NCBI RefSeq assembly: GCF_000426525.1
Contig: NZ_AUFN01000011.1
Coordinates: 124,001 to 188,000, forward strand
Length of the DNA: 64,000 nucleotides
Direction of reading: 5' to 3'
Source of the DNA: Nocardioides alkalitolerans DSM 16699
GTDB taxonomy: Bacteria > Actinomycetota > Actinomycetes > Propionibacteriales > Nocardioidaceae
The notes beneath the pieces were generated by a model, which did not search any database, was not told the DNA's origin, and saw only the letters and a list, made by a program, of their open reading frames with translations. Shown here one piece after another: positions 39,761 to 48,619 of the stretch (its first letter is position 1; each line of letters starts with the position of its first letter). The translations under genes were made by a program, and so were the position numbers.

Positions 39761-40867
39761 GTGACCGAGATCGAGATCGGCCGGGGCAAGCGCGCCCGAC
39801 GGGCCTACGCGTTCGACGACATCGCCATCGTGCCGTCCCGCCGCACCCGGGACCCCGAGGAGGTGAGCGTCGCCTGGCAGATCGACGCCTACCGCTTCGA
39901 GATCCCCGTGGTGGCGGCGCCGATGGACTCCGTGATGAGCCCCGACACCGCGATCGCGCTCGGCCGCGCGGGTGGCCTCGGGGTCCTCGACCTCGAGGGC
40001 CTCTGGACGCGGTACGACGACCCGACGTCGCTGCTGGCCGAGGTCGCCGGGCTCCAGGGCACCGCTGCGACCGCACGCCTGCAGGAGATCTACTCCGAGC
40101 CGGTCAAGGCCGAGCTGATCACGGAGCGCGTGAACCAGATGCGTGACGCCGGGGTGACGGTCGCGGGCTCGCTCTCGCCGCAGCGCACCAAGGAGTTCGC
40201 GAAGACGGTCGTCGACGCCGGCGTCGACATGTTCGTCATCCGGGGCACGACCGTGAGCGCCGAGCACGTCTCGAGCCAGGCGGAGCCGCTCAACCTCAAG
40301 GAGTTCATCTACGAGCTCGACGTGCCCGTCATCGTGGGCGGCTGCGCGACGTACCAGGCGTCGCTGCACCTGATGCGCACCGGCGCGGCCGGCGTGCTCG
40401 TCGGCTTCGGTGGCGGCGCGGCCCACACGACCCGCACCGTGCTCGGCCTCTCGGTGCCCATGGCCTCGGCGGTCGCCGACGTGGCCGCGGCCCGCCGCGA
40501 CTACCTCGACGAGTCGGGCGGGCGCTACGTGCACGTCATCGCCGACGGCTCCATCGGCACGTCGGGCGACCTCGCGAAGGCGATCGCCTGCGGCGCCGAC
40601 GCCGTGATGGTCGGCTCCCCGTTCGCCCGCGCCAGCGAGGCCCCCGGCCACGGCTTCCACTGGGGCGCCGAGGCCTGGCACCCGCAGCTGCCGCGCGGCC
40701 AGCGCGTCGCGTTCGACACCGTGGGCACGCTCGACGAGGTGCTCTTCGGGCCCTCCAGCGTCGCCGACGGCACGATGAACCTCGTCGGCGCGCTGCGCCG
40801 GGCGATGGCCACGACCGGCTACACGGAGCTCAAGGAGTTCCAGCGCGTGCAGGTCGTCGTCCTCTAG
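39761..40867 (+). CDS. guaB3: GuaB3-family IMP dehydrogenase-related protein
   Basis: 368-residue barrel of the IMPDH/GMPR superfamily without CBS domains. It starts IEIGRGKRARRAYAFDDIAIVPSRR, typical of actinobacterial GuaB3. The loop that holds the catalytic Cys in true IMPDH (GSICTTR) reads GGAAHTTR here, so the nucleophile is missing, as it also is in mycobacterial Rv3410c as I recall. It is unlikely to be an ordinary IMPDH; a GMP reductase-like or regulatory role is possible. It ends ELKEFQRVQVVVL, the family's usual end. Confidence 0.93.
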   Translation: MTEIEIGRGKRARRAYAFDDIAIVPSRRTRDPEEVSVAWQIDAYRFEIPVVAAPMDSVMSPDTAIALGRAGGLGVLDLEGLWTRYDDPTSLLAEVAGLQGTAATARLQEIYSEPVKAELITERVNQMRDAGVTVAGSLSPQRTKEFAKTVVDAGVDMFVIRGTTVSAEHVSSQAEPLNLKEFIYELDVPVIVGGCATYQASLHLMRTGAAGVLVGFGGGAAHTTRTVLGLSVPMASAVADVAAARRDYLDESGGRYVHVIADGSIGTSGDLAKAIACGADAVMVGSPFARASEAPGHGFHWGAEAWHPQLPRGQRVAFDTVGTLDEVLFGPSSVADGTMNLVGALRRAMATTGYTELKEFQRVQVVVL

Positions 40868-40884
40868 CCACCGCTCCGCTCGCT

Positions 40885-40906
40885 CCCCGGGCGGGCGACC
40901 GCCCGG
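40885..40906 (+). terminator. hairpin between guaB3 and glpD
   Basis: A perfect 9-bp stem (CCCGGGCGG and complement) with a GCGA tetraloop, 17 bp after the guaB3 stop and 16 bp before the glpD ATG. It may terminate guaB3. Confidence 0.6.
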
Positions 40907-40922
40907 GTGGCACGATGGACGC

Positions 40923-42650
40923 ATGAGCGCGACACGATCCGGAGAACTCGGTCCCGCCGCCCGCGAGGCCGCCATCGCGGCCATGTCCGGCACCACGGCG
41001 GGTGACCTCGACGTGCTGGTCGTCGGCGGTGGCGTCGTCGGCGCGGGCACGGCGCTCGACGCCGTCACCCGGGGCCTCACGACCGGCCTCGTGGAGCAGC
41101 GCGACCTGGCGTCCGGCACGTCCAGCCGCTCGAGCAAGCTCGTGCACGGCGGCCTGCGCTACCTCGAGATGTTCGACTTCGGGCTCGTGCGGGAGGCGCT
41201 CGAGGAGCGCGGCCTGCTCCTCACCCGCCTCGCGCCGCACCTCGTGACGCCGGTGCCGTTCCTCTACCCGCTCACGAAGACCTACGAGCGCCCGTACGTC
41301 GGGGCCGGCCTGGTGCTGTACGACACCATGGCCGCGCTCGGCAAGTACGACATGGGCGTGCCTCGCCACCGCCACCTCTTCCGCAAGCAGGTCGCCCGCA
41401 TCGCGCCCGACCTGCGCACCGACAAGCTCACCGGGGCGATCCGCTACTACGACGCCCAGGTCGACGACGCCCGCCTGGTGATGTCGATCGCGCGCACGGC
41501 GGCCTCCCACGGCGCCCACGTGGCGACCCGCACCAAGGTCACCGGCTTCCTGCGCGAGGGCGCCCGCGTCGTCGGCGTGACGGCGCGCGACCTCGAGAAC
41601 GACGTCGACTTCGAGATCCGCGCCCGGGTGGTCGTCAACGCCGCCGGGGTCTGGACCGACGAGATCCAGGACATGGTCGGCGGCCGCGGCGCGCTGCACG
41701 TGCAGGCGTCGAAGGGCATCCACCTCGTGGTGCCGCGCGACCGGATCCGCTCCGAGACCGGCTTCATCATGAAGACCGAGAAGTCGGTGCTCTTCGTCAT
41801 CCCGTGGGGCCGGCACTGGATCATCGGCACCACCGACACCGCGTGGGACCTCGACAAGGCCCACCCGGCCGCGTCGAAGGCCGACATCGACTACGTGCTC
41901 GCGCACGTCAACACGCTGCTCAAGGAGCCCCTCGACCACTCCGACGTCGAGGGCGTCTACGCCGGGCTCCGGCCCCTGCTCACCGGCGAGTCGGAGCCGA
42001 CGTCGAAGATCTCGCGCGAGCACACGGTCGTCACGCCCGTGCCGGGCCTCGTGATGATCGCCGGCGGCAAGCTCACGACGTACCGGGTGATGGGCAAGGA
42101 CGCGGTGGACGCCGCCGCCCACTCGCTCACCACCGCCGCCAACACGACCGTGCGCGAGTCGATCACCGACCGCGTGCCGCTGCTGGGCGCCGACGGCTTC
42201 GAGACGCGCTCGAACCAGCGCGTCATGCTCGCCCGTCGCGCCGGCCTGCACGTGGCGCGCATCGACCACCTCCTCGGCCGGTACGGCGGGATGATCGACG
42301 ACATCCTCGACCTCGTGTCCTCCCGCAAGGCACTGGCGCAGCCGCTGCCGGGCGCCGAGGACCACCTGGCCGCCGAGATCGTGTACGCCGTCACCCACGA
42401 GGGCGCCCGCCACCTCGACGACGTGCTGACGCGTCGCACCCGCATCTCGATCGAGACCTTCGACCGCGGCACCGAGGCGGCGCCGTACGTCGCCGAGCTG
42501 ATGGCGGGCGAGCTGGGCTGGGACGAGGCGCGCAAGGCCGAGGAGGTCGACCACTACCTGCGACGGGTGGAGGCCGAGCGCCAGAGCCAGCGGAAGCTCA
42601 CCGACCAGGAGGCCGACGAGGCCCGCGTGAGCGTGCCCGACCTGCTCTGA
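40923..42650 (+). CDS. glpD: glycerol-3-phosphate dehydrogenase, FAD-dependent
   Basis: Membrane-associated oxidation of glycerol-3-phosphate to dihydroxyacetone phosphate, feeding electrons to quinone. 575 residues. VLVVGGGVVGAGTALDAVTRG binds FAD; SRSSKLVHGGLRYLE, PYVGAGLVLYD, IIGTTDTAWD and AGGKLTTYRVMGKDAVD are GlpD landmarks. The C-terminal domain (from about 430) includes HEGARHLDDVLTRRTRISIE. CACGAT at 40910-40915 could be a -10. A GC palindrome follows the stop at 42655-42666. Confidence 0.95.
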   Translation: MSATRSGELGPAAREAAIAAMSGTTAGDLDVLVVGGGVVGAGTALDAVTRGLTTGLVEQRDLASGTSSRSSKLVHGGLRYLEMFDFGLVREALEERGLLLTRLAPHLVTPVPFLYPLTKTYERPYVGAGLVLYDTMAALGKYDMGVPRHRHLFRKQVARIAPDLRTDKLTGAIRYYDAQVDDARLVMSIARTAASHGAHVATRTKVTGFLREGARVVGVTARDLENDVDFEIRARVVVNAAGVWTDEIQDMVGGRGALHVQASKGIHLVVPRDRIRSETGFIMKTEKSVLFVIPWGRHWIIGTTDTAWDLDKAHPAASKADIDYVLAHVNTLLKEPLDHSDVEGVYAGLRPLLTGESEPTSKISREHTVVTPVPGLVMIAGGKLTTYRVMGKDAVDAAAHSLTTAANTTVRESITDRVPLLGADGFETRSNQRVMLARRAGLHVARIDHLLGRYGGMIDDILDLVSSRKALAQPLPGAEDHLAAEIVYAVTHEGARHLDDVLTRRTRISIETFDRGTEAAPYVAELMAGELGWDEARKAEEVDHYLRRVEAERQSQRKLTDQEADEARVSVPDLL

Positions 42651-42668
42651 GAGGGCCGCCGGCGGCAC

Positions 42669-42693
42669 TTGACATCTGCTCGAGGACTGTCAA
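42669..42693. promoter_or_regulatory. inverted repeat TTGACA-N13-TGTCAA upstream of the aldehyde dehydrogenase gene
   Basis: TTGACA and TGTCAA form a 6-bp-arm inverted repeat spanning 25 bases. It is a likely regulator site, and the left arm equals a consensus -35, though no good -10 lies 17 bases on. Confidence 0.45.
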
Positions 42694-42740
42694 ATCCGGC
42701 CAACAGTTACCGAGGGGTAGAACGGGAGACGCCGCTCACA

Positions 42741-42746
42741 TACTCT
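42741..42746 (+). promoter_or_regulatory. -10 element (TACTCT)
   Basis: TACTCT ends six bases before the ATG at 42753; leaderless arrangement. Confidence 0.5.
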
Positions 42747-42752
42747 CGGTAC

Positions 42753-44369
42753 ATGAGCAACTCGACCCCCGCAGGTGGCCCCCTCGTCACGGGGCCCGGC
42801 GACCCCGAGCTCGACCCCACCGCGTCGTACGCCATCGAGCCCGACGAGGTCGCCGCACTGACGGCCCGCATCGTCTCCACCAGCGGTGAGTCGGTCGGCA
42901 CGCGCTCCCCGCTGGACGGCGCGCCGCTCGCGCACATCCCGCAGTCCTCCGACGCCGACGTGCGCGAGGCCTTCGTGCGCGCCCGCCGCGCCCAGGTCGC
43001 CTGGTCGCGCACCTCGGTCGAGCACCGCCAGCAGGTGCTGCTGCGCCTGCACGACCTGGTGCTCGACCGCCAGGAGGAGATCTCCGACCTGGTGGTGCTG
43101 GAGTCGGGCAAGGCCCGCAAGGACGCGTTCGACGAGGCGCTCCACATCGCGCTCACGGCCCGCTACTACGGCCGCACGCTCCACCAGCACCTCGGCACGG
43201 GCCGGGTGCCCGGGGTCTTCCCGGTGCTCACCCGGGTCGAGGTGAACCACGTGCCCAAGGGCGTCGTCGGCATCATCTCGCCGTGGAACTACCCGTTCAC
43301 GATGGCGCTGTGCGACGGCATCGCGGCCGTGGCCGCCGGCAACGCGGTGGTCGCCAAGCCCGACTCGCAGACCACGCTCACGGCGCTGCTCGCGGCCCAG
43401 CTGCTCACCGAGGCCGGCTTCCCGGCCGACCTCTGGCAGGTCGTCGCCGGGCCGGGCTCGCGCGTCGGCGGGGCGATCATCGCCGAGGCCGACTACGTGA
43501 GCTTCACGGGCTCGACGGCCACCGGTCGCAAGGTCGCCGCGCAGGCGGCCGAGCGCCTCATCGGCTGCTCGCTCGAGCTGGGTGGCAAGAACCCGATGCT
43601 CGTGCTGCGCGACGCCGACGTGGAGAAGGCCGCCGAGGGCGCGACCCGGGCGGCGTTCTCGAACGCGGGCCAGCTCTGCGTCTCGATCGAGCGGATGTTC
43701 GTCGCCGACCAGGTCTACGACCGCTTCGTCGACCGGTTCGTCGCCCGCACCGAGGCGATGACCCTCGGCGCCACGCTCGCGTGGGGCAACGACATGGGCT
43801 CGCTGATCTCGCAGGACCAGCTCGACACCGTGACCGCCCACGTCGAGGACGCGGTGGCCAAGGGCGCCACCGTGCTCGCCGGCGGCAAGGCCCGGCCCGA
43901 CCTGGGCCCGTTCTACTTCGAGCCGACGATCCTCGAGGGCGTCACGCCCGAGATGACCGTGTTCGGCAACGAGACGTTCGGCCCGGTCGTCTCGCTCTAC
44001 CGCTTCGGCGACGAGTCCGACGCGATCGCGCGCGCCAACGACGGGGAGTACGGCCTCAACGGCTCGATCTACAGCCAGGACGGCGCTCGCGCCCGGTCGC
44101 TCGCCCGCCGCATCAAGTGCGGCACGGTCAACGTCAACGAGGCCTTCGCCGCCACCTTCGCCTCGCTGGCCGCCCCGATGGGGGGCATGCGGGAGTCGGG
44201 CATGGGCCGCCGGCAGGGCGCCGAGGGCCTCCTGCGCTACACCGAGACGCAGTCGGTCGCCACCCAGCGGCTGATGCGCTTCGGACCCTCGTTCGGGATG
44301 TCCGACGAGGCCTACGCCGCCTTCATGACGAGGAGCCTGCGGGTGCTGAAGAAGCTGGGCCGGGCATGA
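42753..44369 (+). CDS. gabD2: NAD(P)-dependent aldehyde dehydrogenase, succinate-semialdehyde dehydrogenase type
   Basis: 538 residues. IISPWNYPFTMAL, the cofactor loop FTGSTATGRKVA, catalytic Glu in LELGGKNPM and nucleophilic Cys in SNAGQLCVSIERMF define the aldehyde dehydrogenase. The N-terminal pattern and length resemble mycobacterial GabD2 (Rv1731). ATG at 42753 fits the nearby -10; the frame is open a little upstream to 42669, which is promoter DNA. The last bases overlap the start of the GMC oxidase gene (ATGA), suggesting a shared pathway in which an aldehyde or alcohol is oxidised stepwise. Confidence 0.88.
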   Translation: MSNSTPAGGPLVTGPGDPELDPTASYAIEPDEVAALTARIVSTSGESVGTRSPLDGAPLAHIPQSSDADVREAFVRARRAQVAWSRTSVEHRQQVLLRLHDLVLDRQEEISDLVVLESGKARKDAFDEALHIALTARYYGRTLHQHLGTGRVPGVFPVLTRVEVNHVPKGVVGIISPWNYPFTMALCDGIAAVAAGNAVVAKPDSQTTLTALLAAQLLTEAGFPADLWQVVAGPGSRVGGAIIAEADYVSFTGSTATGRKVAAQAAERLIGCSLELGGKNPMLVLRDADVEKAAEGATRAAFSNAGQLCVSIERMFVADQVYDRFVDRFVARTEAMTLGATLAWGNDMGSLISQDQLDTVTAHVEDAVAKGATVLAGGKARPDLGPFYFEPTILEGVTPEMTVFGNETFGPVVSLYRFGDESDAIARANDGEYGLNGSIYSQDGARARSLARRIKCGTVNVNEAFAATFASLAAPMGGMRESGMGRRQGAEGLLRYTETQSVATQRLMRFGPSFGMSDEAYAAFMTRSLRVLKKLGRA

Positions 44370-46099
44370 GCGCCCGTCGCGAGTTCGACTACGACGTCCT
44401 GGTCGTCGGCTCCGGGTTCGGGGGCTCGGTCACCGCGCTGCGCCTGACCGAGAAGGGCTACCGCGTCGGCGTGCTCGAGGCCGGCGCGCGGTTCGAGGAC
44501 GGCGACTTCCCGGCCACCTCGTTCGACCTGAAGAAGTACCTCTACCTGCCCGAGGCGGGCATGTACGGCATCCAGCGCATCGACATGATCAAGGACTGCA
44601 TGATCCTCGCCGGCGCGGGCGTCGGCGGCGGCTCCCTGGTCTACGCGAACACGCTCTACGAGCCGCTCGACGCGTTCTACCGCGACCCGTCGTGGTCGCA
44701 CATCACCGACTGGAAGCAGGAGCTCGCGCCGTACTACGACCAGGCCAAGCGCATGCTCGGCGTCGTCGAGAACCCGGTGCGCACCAACAGCGACGACGTC
44801 ATGCAGAAGGTGGCGGAGGAGATGGGGGTCGGCCACACCTACCACCCCACCCCGGTCGGCGTGTTCTTCGGCGGTCCCGAGCACGGCGGCGCCGAGGCCG
44901 GCGGCGGCCAGGAGGTCGACGACCCGTTCTTCGGCGGCGCGGGCCCGCGCCGTACGACGTGCGTGGGCTGCGGCGAGTGCATGACCGGCTGTCGCCACAA
45001 CGCCAAGAACACGCTGGTGAAGAACTACCTCTACCTCGCCGAGCAGCAGGGCGCCCGCGTCCACCCGATGACGACGGTGACGCGCGTGCGGCCGCTCGAC
45101 GGCGGGGGCTACCGGGTCGACGCGCGCTGGACGAAGGCGAAGCTCTCGCGCCGTACGGCGACGAAGTCGTTCACCGCCGAGCAGGTCGTCTTCTCGGCGG
45201 CCGCGCTCGGCACGCAGAAGCTGCTCCACAAGCTGAAGGTGACGGGCGACCTGCCCCGCATCTCCGACCGGCTCGGCATGCTGACGCGCACGAACTCCGA
45301 GGCGATCCTCGGCGCCCTGGCGCCCGACCTCTCGACCGACTACAGCAAGGGCGTCGCGATCACGTCGTCGTGGCACCCGGACGACGTCACCCACATCGAG
45401 CCGGTGCGCTACGGCAAGGGCTCGAACGCGATGGCGCTGATGCAGACGGTGCTCACCGACGGCGACGGCCCCGGCCCCCGCTGGCAGACCTGGCTCAAGG
45501 AGCTGTGGCGCCAGCGGCGCAACGTGCTCGACCTCTACGACATGAAGCACTGGTCGGAGCGCACCGTCATCGCGCTCGTGATGCAGACGCTCGACAACTC
45601 GATCACGACGGTGCCGAAGCGCACGCCGTTCGGGTGGCGGCTCTCGTCGCGCCAGGGTCACGGGGCGCCCAACCCGACGTGGATCCCGGTGGCGAACGAG
45701 GCCGTGCGCCGCATGGCGAAGCAGGTCGACGGCACCCCCGGCGGCACGATCGGCGAGCCCTTCAACCGGCCGCTGACCGCGCACTTCATCGGCGGCTGCA
45801 CCATCGGCGACTCGGCCGAGAGCGGCGTGGTCGACCCCTACCAGCGGCTCTACGGCTACGAGGGCCTGCACGTGGTCGACGGCTCGGCGATCTCCGCGAA
45901 CCTGGGGGTCAACCCGTCGCTGACGATCACCGCCCAGGCGGAGCGCGCGATGGCCTTCTGGCCCAACAAGGGCGAGGCCGACGAGCGGCCCGCGGTGGGG
46001 GCGTCGTACGAGCAGGTGCGCCCCGTCGCGCCGCGCTCGCCCGTCGTGCCGGAGGCCGCGCCGGGGGCGCTGCGCCTGCCCATCGTCGGCGTGAGCTGA
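44366..46099 (+). CDS. choD: GMC oxidoreductase, ChoD (cholesterol oxidase)-like
   Basis: 577 residues; FAD site VLVVGSGFGGSVTALRLTE, then GAGVGGGSLVYAN. A Cys cluster, C199-x2-C202-x2-C205-x3-C209 (TTCVGCGECMTGCRHNAKNT), resembles a ferredoxin motif and is also present in mycobacterial ChoD as I recall. The C-terminal GMC block is AHFIGGCTIGDSAESGVVDPYQRLYGYEGLHVVDGS shortened here to its key parts: His in HFIGG and NPSLTITAQAERA. Its position near guaB3 and guaA matches mycobacteria. True cholesterol oxidase activity is unproven for this family. Confidence 0.85.
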   Translation: MSARREFDYDVLVVGSGFGGSVTALRLTEKGYRVGVLEAGARFEDGDFPATSFDLKKYLYLPEAGMYGIQRIDMIKDCMILAGAGVGGGSLVYANTLYEPLDAFYRDPSWSHITDWKQELAPYYDQAKRMLGVVENPVRTNSDDVMQKVAEEMGVGHTYHPTPVGVFFGGPEHGGAEAGGGQEVDDPFFGGAGPRRTTCVGCGECMTGCRHNAKNTLVKNYLYLAEQQGARVHPMTTVTRVRPLDGGGYRVDARWTKAKLSRRTATKSFTAEQVVFSAAALGTQKLLHKLKVTGDLPRISDRLGMLTRTNSEAILGALAPDLSTDYSKGVAITSSWHPDDVTHIEPVRYGKGSNAMALMQTVLTDGDGPGPRWQTWLKELWRQRRNVLDLYDMKHWSERTVIALVMQTLDNSITTVPKRTPFGWRLSSRQGHGAPNPTWIPVANEAVRRMAKQVDGTPGGTIGEPFNRPLTAHFIGGCTIGDSAESGVVDPYQRLYGYEGLHVVDGSAISANLGVNPSLTITAQAERAMAFWPNKGEADERPAVGASYEQVRPVAPRSPVVPEAAPGALRLPIVGVS

Positions 46100-46403
46100 C
46101 CGCGCGGGGCCGGTCGTCCGCGTCCGTCGAGATTCGTCATGACGGGGGCGTAACCGGCCCCCCGGGGGCTCGTTGTGCGGGATGGGTCCGGCACGTTTGC
46201 TCCCTCCCAGTCCGGGCCCTGGTCCGACGCGCTGCTCTGCAGTCGAGCGGACCTCCAGGGCCCGGCCACCCTCCCTCCCCGGCCGGGCCCTGGAGCGCGT
46301 TCCAGGGGTCCCCGCCGGGTCGGCGCGGGGCCGAGGGCGCCGATAGACTCCGCGGCGCGGCCCGCGAGGGTCGCGGCCCGCCCGCCCGCTCGAAAGGCCC
46401 CTG
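46100..46403. other. 304-bp intergenic region with strong inverted repeats and the guaA promoter
   Basis: No gene seen. From the left: a compact GCCCCCC-GGGGGC palindrome (46157-46169); a long stem from 46212-46226 (CCGGGCCCTGGTCCG) with 46248-46265, with a 3-base bulge; a third arm GGGCCCTGG at 46285-46293 that can compete for the same partner; and CCCTGGA/TCCAGGG at 46288-46306. TAGACT at 46345-46350 is a probable -10 of guaA, giving a ~47-base leader with GAAAGG before the ATG. Confidence 0.6.
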
Positions 46404-47999
46404 ATGACCGTCGGCACCCCCGACCACGACCTCGTCCTGGTCGTCGACTTCGGCGCCCAGTACGCCCAGCTCATCGCGCGGCGCGTGCGGGAGGCGCGGG
46501 TCTACTCCGAGATCGTGCCGCACACGATGCCGGTCGAGGAGATGCTGGCCCGCAACCCGAAGGCGATCGTGCTCTCCGGCGGTCCGTCGTCGGTGTACGC
46601 CGAGGGGGCCCCCGGCATCGACACCGGCCTCTTCCAGGCGGGCACCCCCGTGTTCGGCATGTGCTACGGCTTCCAGCTGATGGCGGCCGGTCTCGGCGGC
46701 ACCGTGTCGCCGACGGGCGCGCGGGAGTACGGCCGCACCGAGGTGCGGATCGCCGAGGCGGGCACCCTGCTCGCCGACCTGCCGACCGAGCACCGGGTGT
46801 GGATGTCGCACGGCGACTCCGTCACCGAGGCCCCGGCCGGCTTCACCGTCCTCGCGTCGAGCGACGTCACCCCCGTCGCCGCGTTCGAGGACACGGCGCG
46901 CGGCCTCGCGGGCGTGCAGTGGCACCCCGAGGTCCTGCACTCCGAGCACGGCCAGCAGGTGCTCGAGCACTTCCTGTGGAACATCGCCGGCTGCCGCCAG
47001 ACCTGGACGATGGTGAACATCGTCGAGGAGCAGATCGAGAAGATCCGCACCCAGATCGGCGAGCGCGGCCACGCGATCTGCGGCCTCTCGGGCGGCGTCG
47101 ACTCCGCGGTGGCGGCCGCCGTCGTGCAGCGCGCCATCGGTGACCGGCTCACCTGCGTGTACGTCGACCACGGCCTCATGCGCCAGGGCGAGACCGAGCA
47201 GGTCGAGCGCGACTTCGTGGCCGCCACGGGTGTCGACCTCAAGGTCGTCGACGCCGAGGAGCGCTTCCTCGCCGCGCTGGCCGGCGTCAGCGACCCGGAG
47301 GAGAAGCGCAAGGTCATCGGGCGTGAGTTCATCCGCGTCTTCGAGGCGGCCCAGGCCGAGGTGCTCGCGCCGTTCGTGGAGCGCGGCACCGCCGACGAGG
47401 GCGACGACGTCGCCTTCCTGGTGCAGGGCACGCTCTACCCGGACGTCGTCGAGTCGGGCGGTGGTGCCGGTACGTCGAACATCAAGTCCCACCACAACGT
47501 CGGCGGGCTCCCGGACGACCTCCAGTTCGAGCTCGTCGAGCCCCTGCGCACCCTGTTCAAGGACGAGGTGCGCCTCGTGGGGGAGCAGCTCGGCCTGCCG
47601 CCCGAGATCGTGTGGCGCCAGCCGTTCCCGGGCCCGGGCCTGGGCATCCGGATCATCGGTGCGGTCGACCGGGAGCGCCTCGACATCCTGCGCGCCGCCG
47701 ACGTGATCGCCCGCGAGGAGCTCACCGCCGCCGGCCTCGACCGCGACGTCTGGCAGATGCCCGTCGTGCTCCTGGCCGACGTCCGCTCGGTCGGCGTGCA
47801 GGGCGACGGCCGCACCTACGGCCACCCCATCGTCATCCGGCCGGTCAGCAGCGAGGACGCGATGACCGCCGACTGGTCCCGCCTCCCGTACGACGTCATC
47901 GAGCGCATCTCCACCCGCATCACCAACGAGGTGCCCGAGGTGAACCGCGTCGTGCTCGACGTGACGAGCAAGCCCCCGGGCACCATCGAGTGGGAGTGA
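46404..47999 (+). CDS. guaA: GMP synthase (glutamine-hydrolysing)
   Basis: Converts XMP to GMP with glutamine and ATP. 531 residues: class I glutaminase domain (about 8-205) with the catalytic Cys in [10 protein letters not shown] and His in QWHPEV; the ATP pyrophosphatase P-loop is [15 protein letters not shown]; the dimerisation domain ends [10 protein letters not shown]. The ATG at 46404 follows GAAAGG. Downstream is a 32-bp repeat array beginning 11 bases after the stop. Confidence 0.98.
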   Translation: MTVGTPDHDLVLVVDFGAQYAQLIARRVREARVYSEIVPHTMPVEEMLARNPKAIVLSGGPSSVYAEGAPGIDTGLFQAGTPVFGMCYGFQLMAAGLGGTVSPTGAREYGRTEVRIAEAGTLLADLPTEHRVWMSHGDSVTEAPAGFTVLASSDVTPVAAFEDTARGLAGVQWHPEVLHSEHGQQVLEHFLWNIAGCRQTWTMVNIVEEQIEKIRTQIGERGHAICGLSGGVDSAVAAAVVQRAIGDRLTCVYVDHGLMRQGETEQVERDFVAATGVDLKVVDAEERFLAALAGVSDPEEKRKVIGREFIRVFEAAQAEVLAPFVERGTADEGDDVAFLVQGTLYPDVVESGGGAGTSNIKSHHNVGGLPDDLQFELVEPLRTLFKDEVRLVGEQLGLPPEIVWRQPFPGPGLGIRIIGAVDRERLDILRAADVIAREELTAAGLDRDVWQMPVVLLADVRSVGVQGDGRTYGHPIVIRPVSSEDAMTADWSRLPYDVIERISTRITNEVPEVNRVVLDVTSKPPGTIEWE

Positions 48000-48009
48000 C
48001 GCCCCGCGC

Positions 48010-48197
48010 GAGCTGTCGCGTCTGCACCGTCTGACGGTGCCGAGCCGGCGCGTCTGCATCGCGTGACGGTGTCGAGCTGTCGCGTCTGCATCGCGTGACG
48101 GTGTCGAGCTGTCGCGTCTGCACCGTCTGACGGTGCCGAGCCGGCACTTCTGCGACGTCTGACGGTGCCGAGCCGGCGCGTCTGCACGACCCCACCC
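48010..48197 (+). repeat. 32-bp tandem repeat array, about six units, after guaA
   Basis: Units start at 48010, 48042, 48074, 48106, 48138 and 48170: an exact 32-base period, the last unit partial. Each opens GAGCTGTCGCGTCTGCA or GAGCCGGCGCGTCTGCA. Units 1 and 4 contain an 8-bp-arm hairpin (GCACCGTC-T-GACGGTGC). The orientation equals that of guaA. There are no unique spacers, so this is not CRISPR. Confidence 0.92.
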
Positions 48198-48232
48198 GGC
48201 CGATCTCGCGGACGGATGGGGCGGGGGCGTCC

Positions 48233-48238
48233 TACCCT
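48233..48238 (+). promoter_or_regulatory. -10 element (TACCCT)
   Basis: TACCCT ends six bases before the ATG at 48245; leaderless arrangement. Confidence 0.45.
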
Positions 48239-48244
48239 CCCTCC

Positions 48245-48592
48245 ATGGACCTGCAAGCCGCCCTGGCGTGGACCGTCATCGGGGCGATCCTCGCGGCGCT
48301 CGTCGCGCTGATCGCGGTCCGGTGTGCCCACGCGTTCCGCGAGGGGCTGCGCGGTCCCGTGTCGCCCCCGGCGCACCACCCGCACGCCGCCATCGTGTAC
48401 CGGTTCTGCCACGAGCGGGGCGGGGTCGGCGTGGAGCTGCGCACCCAGCGCGCCGGGATCGACGGCGCCAAGGCCGGGGCGGCCGTGCTGACGGGCGGGG
48501 CATCGCTCCTGGCCGTCGGCCTCGCCGGTGAACGCAGGGTGCGCCGGCTGACCTGCACGACCTGCGCGATGTCCTGGGACGACCTCGCCTGA
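48245..48592 (+). CDS. small membrane protein with CxxC motif
   Basis: 115 residues. A single membrane segment (about 8-27) is followed by a soluble part with YRFCHERGG, an Ala/Gly-rich hydrophobic stretch (about 73-93, possibly a second segment), and a C-terminal CTTC motif (LTCTTCAMSWDD) that could bind metal. Family not recognised. The -10 next to the ATG and normal codon use support it as a real gene. Confidence 0.7.
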   Translation: MDLQAALAWTVIGAILAALVALIAVRCAHAFREGLRGPVSPPAHHPHAAIVYRFCHERGGVGVELRTQRAGIDGAKAGAAVLTGGASLLAVGLAGERRVRRLTCTTCAMSWDDLA

Positions 48593-48619
48593 GCGGCCGG
48601 CCGGGGGAGGGCCTCCGGG

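Noticed and set aside
46100..46403. Guanine/purine or other known riboswitch before guaA
   Set aside because: I could not fit a known purine-riboswitch core; only GC-rich inverted repeats are visible.
48010..48197. CRISPR array
   Set aside because: Units repeat every 32 bases with no unique spacers, and no cas gene is in the window.
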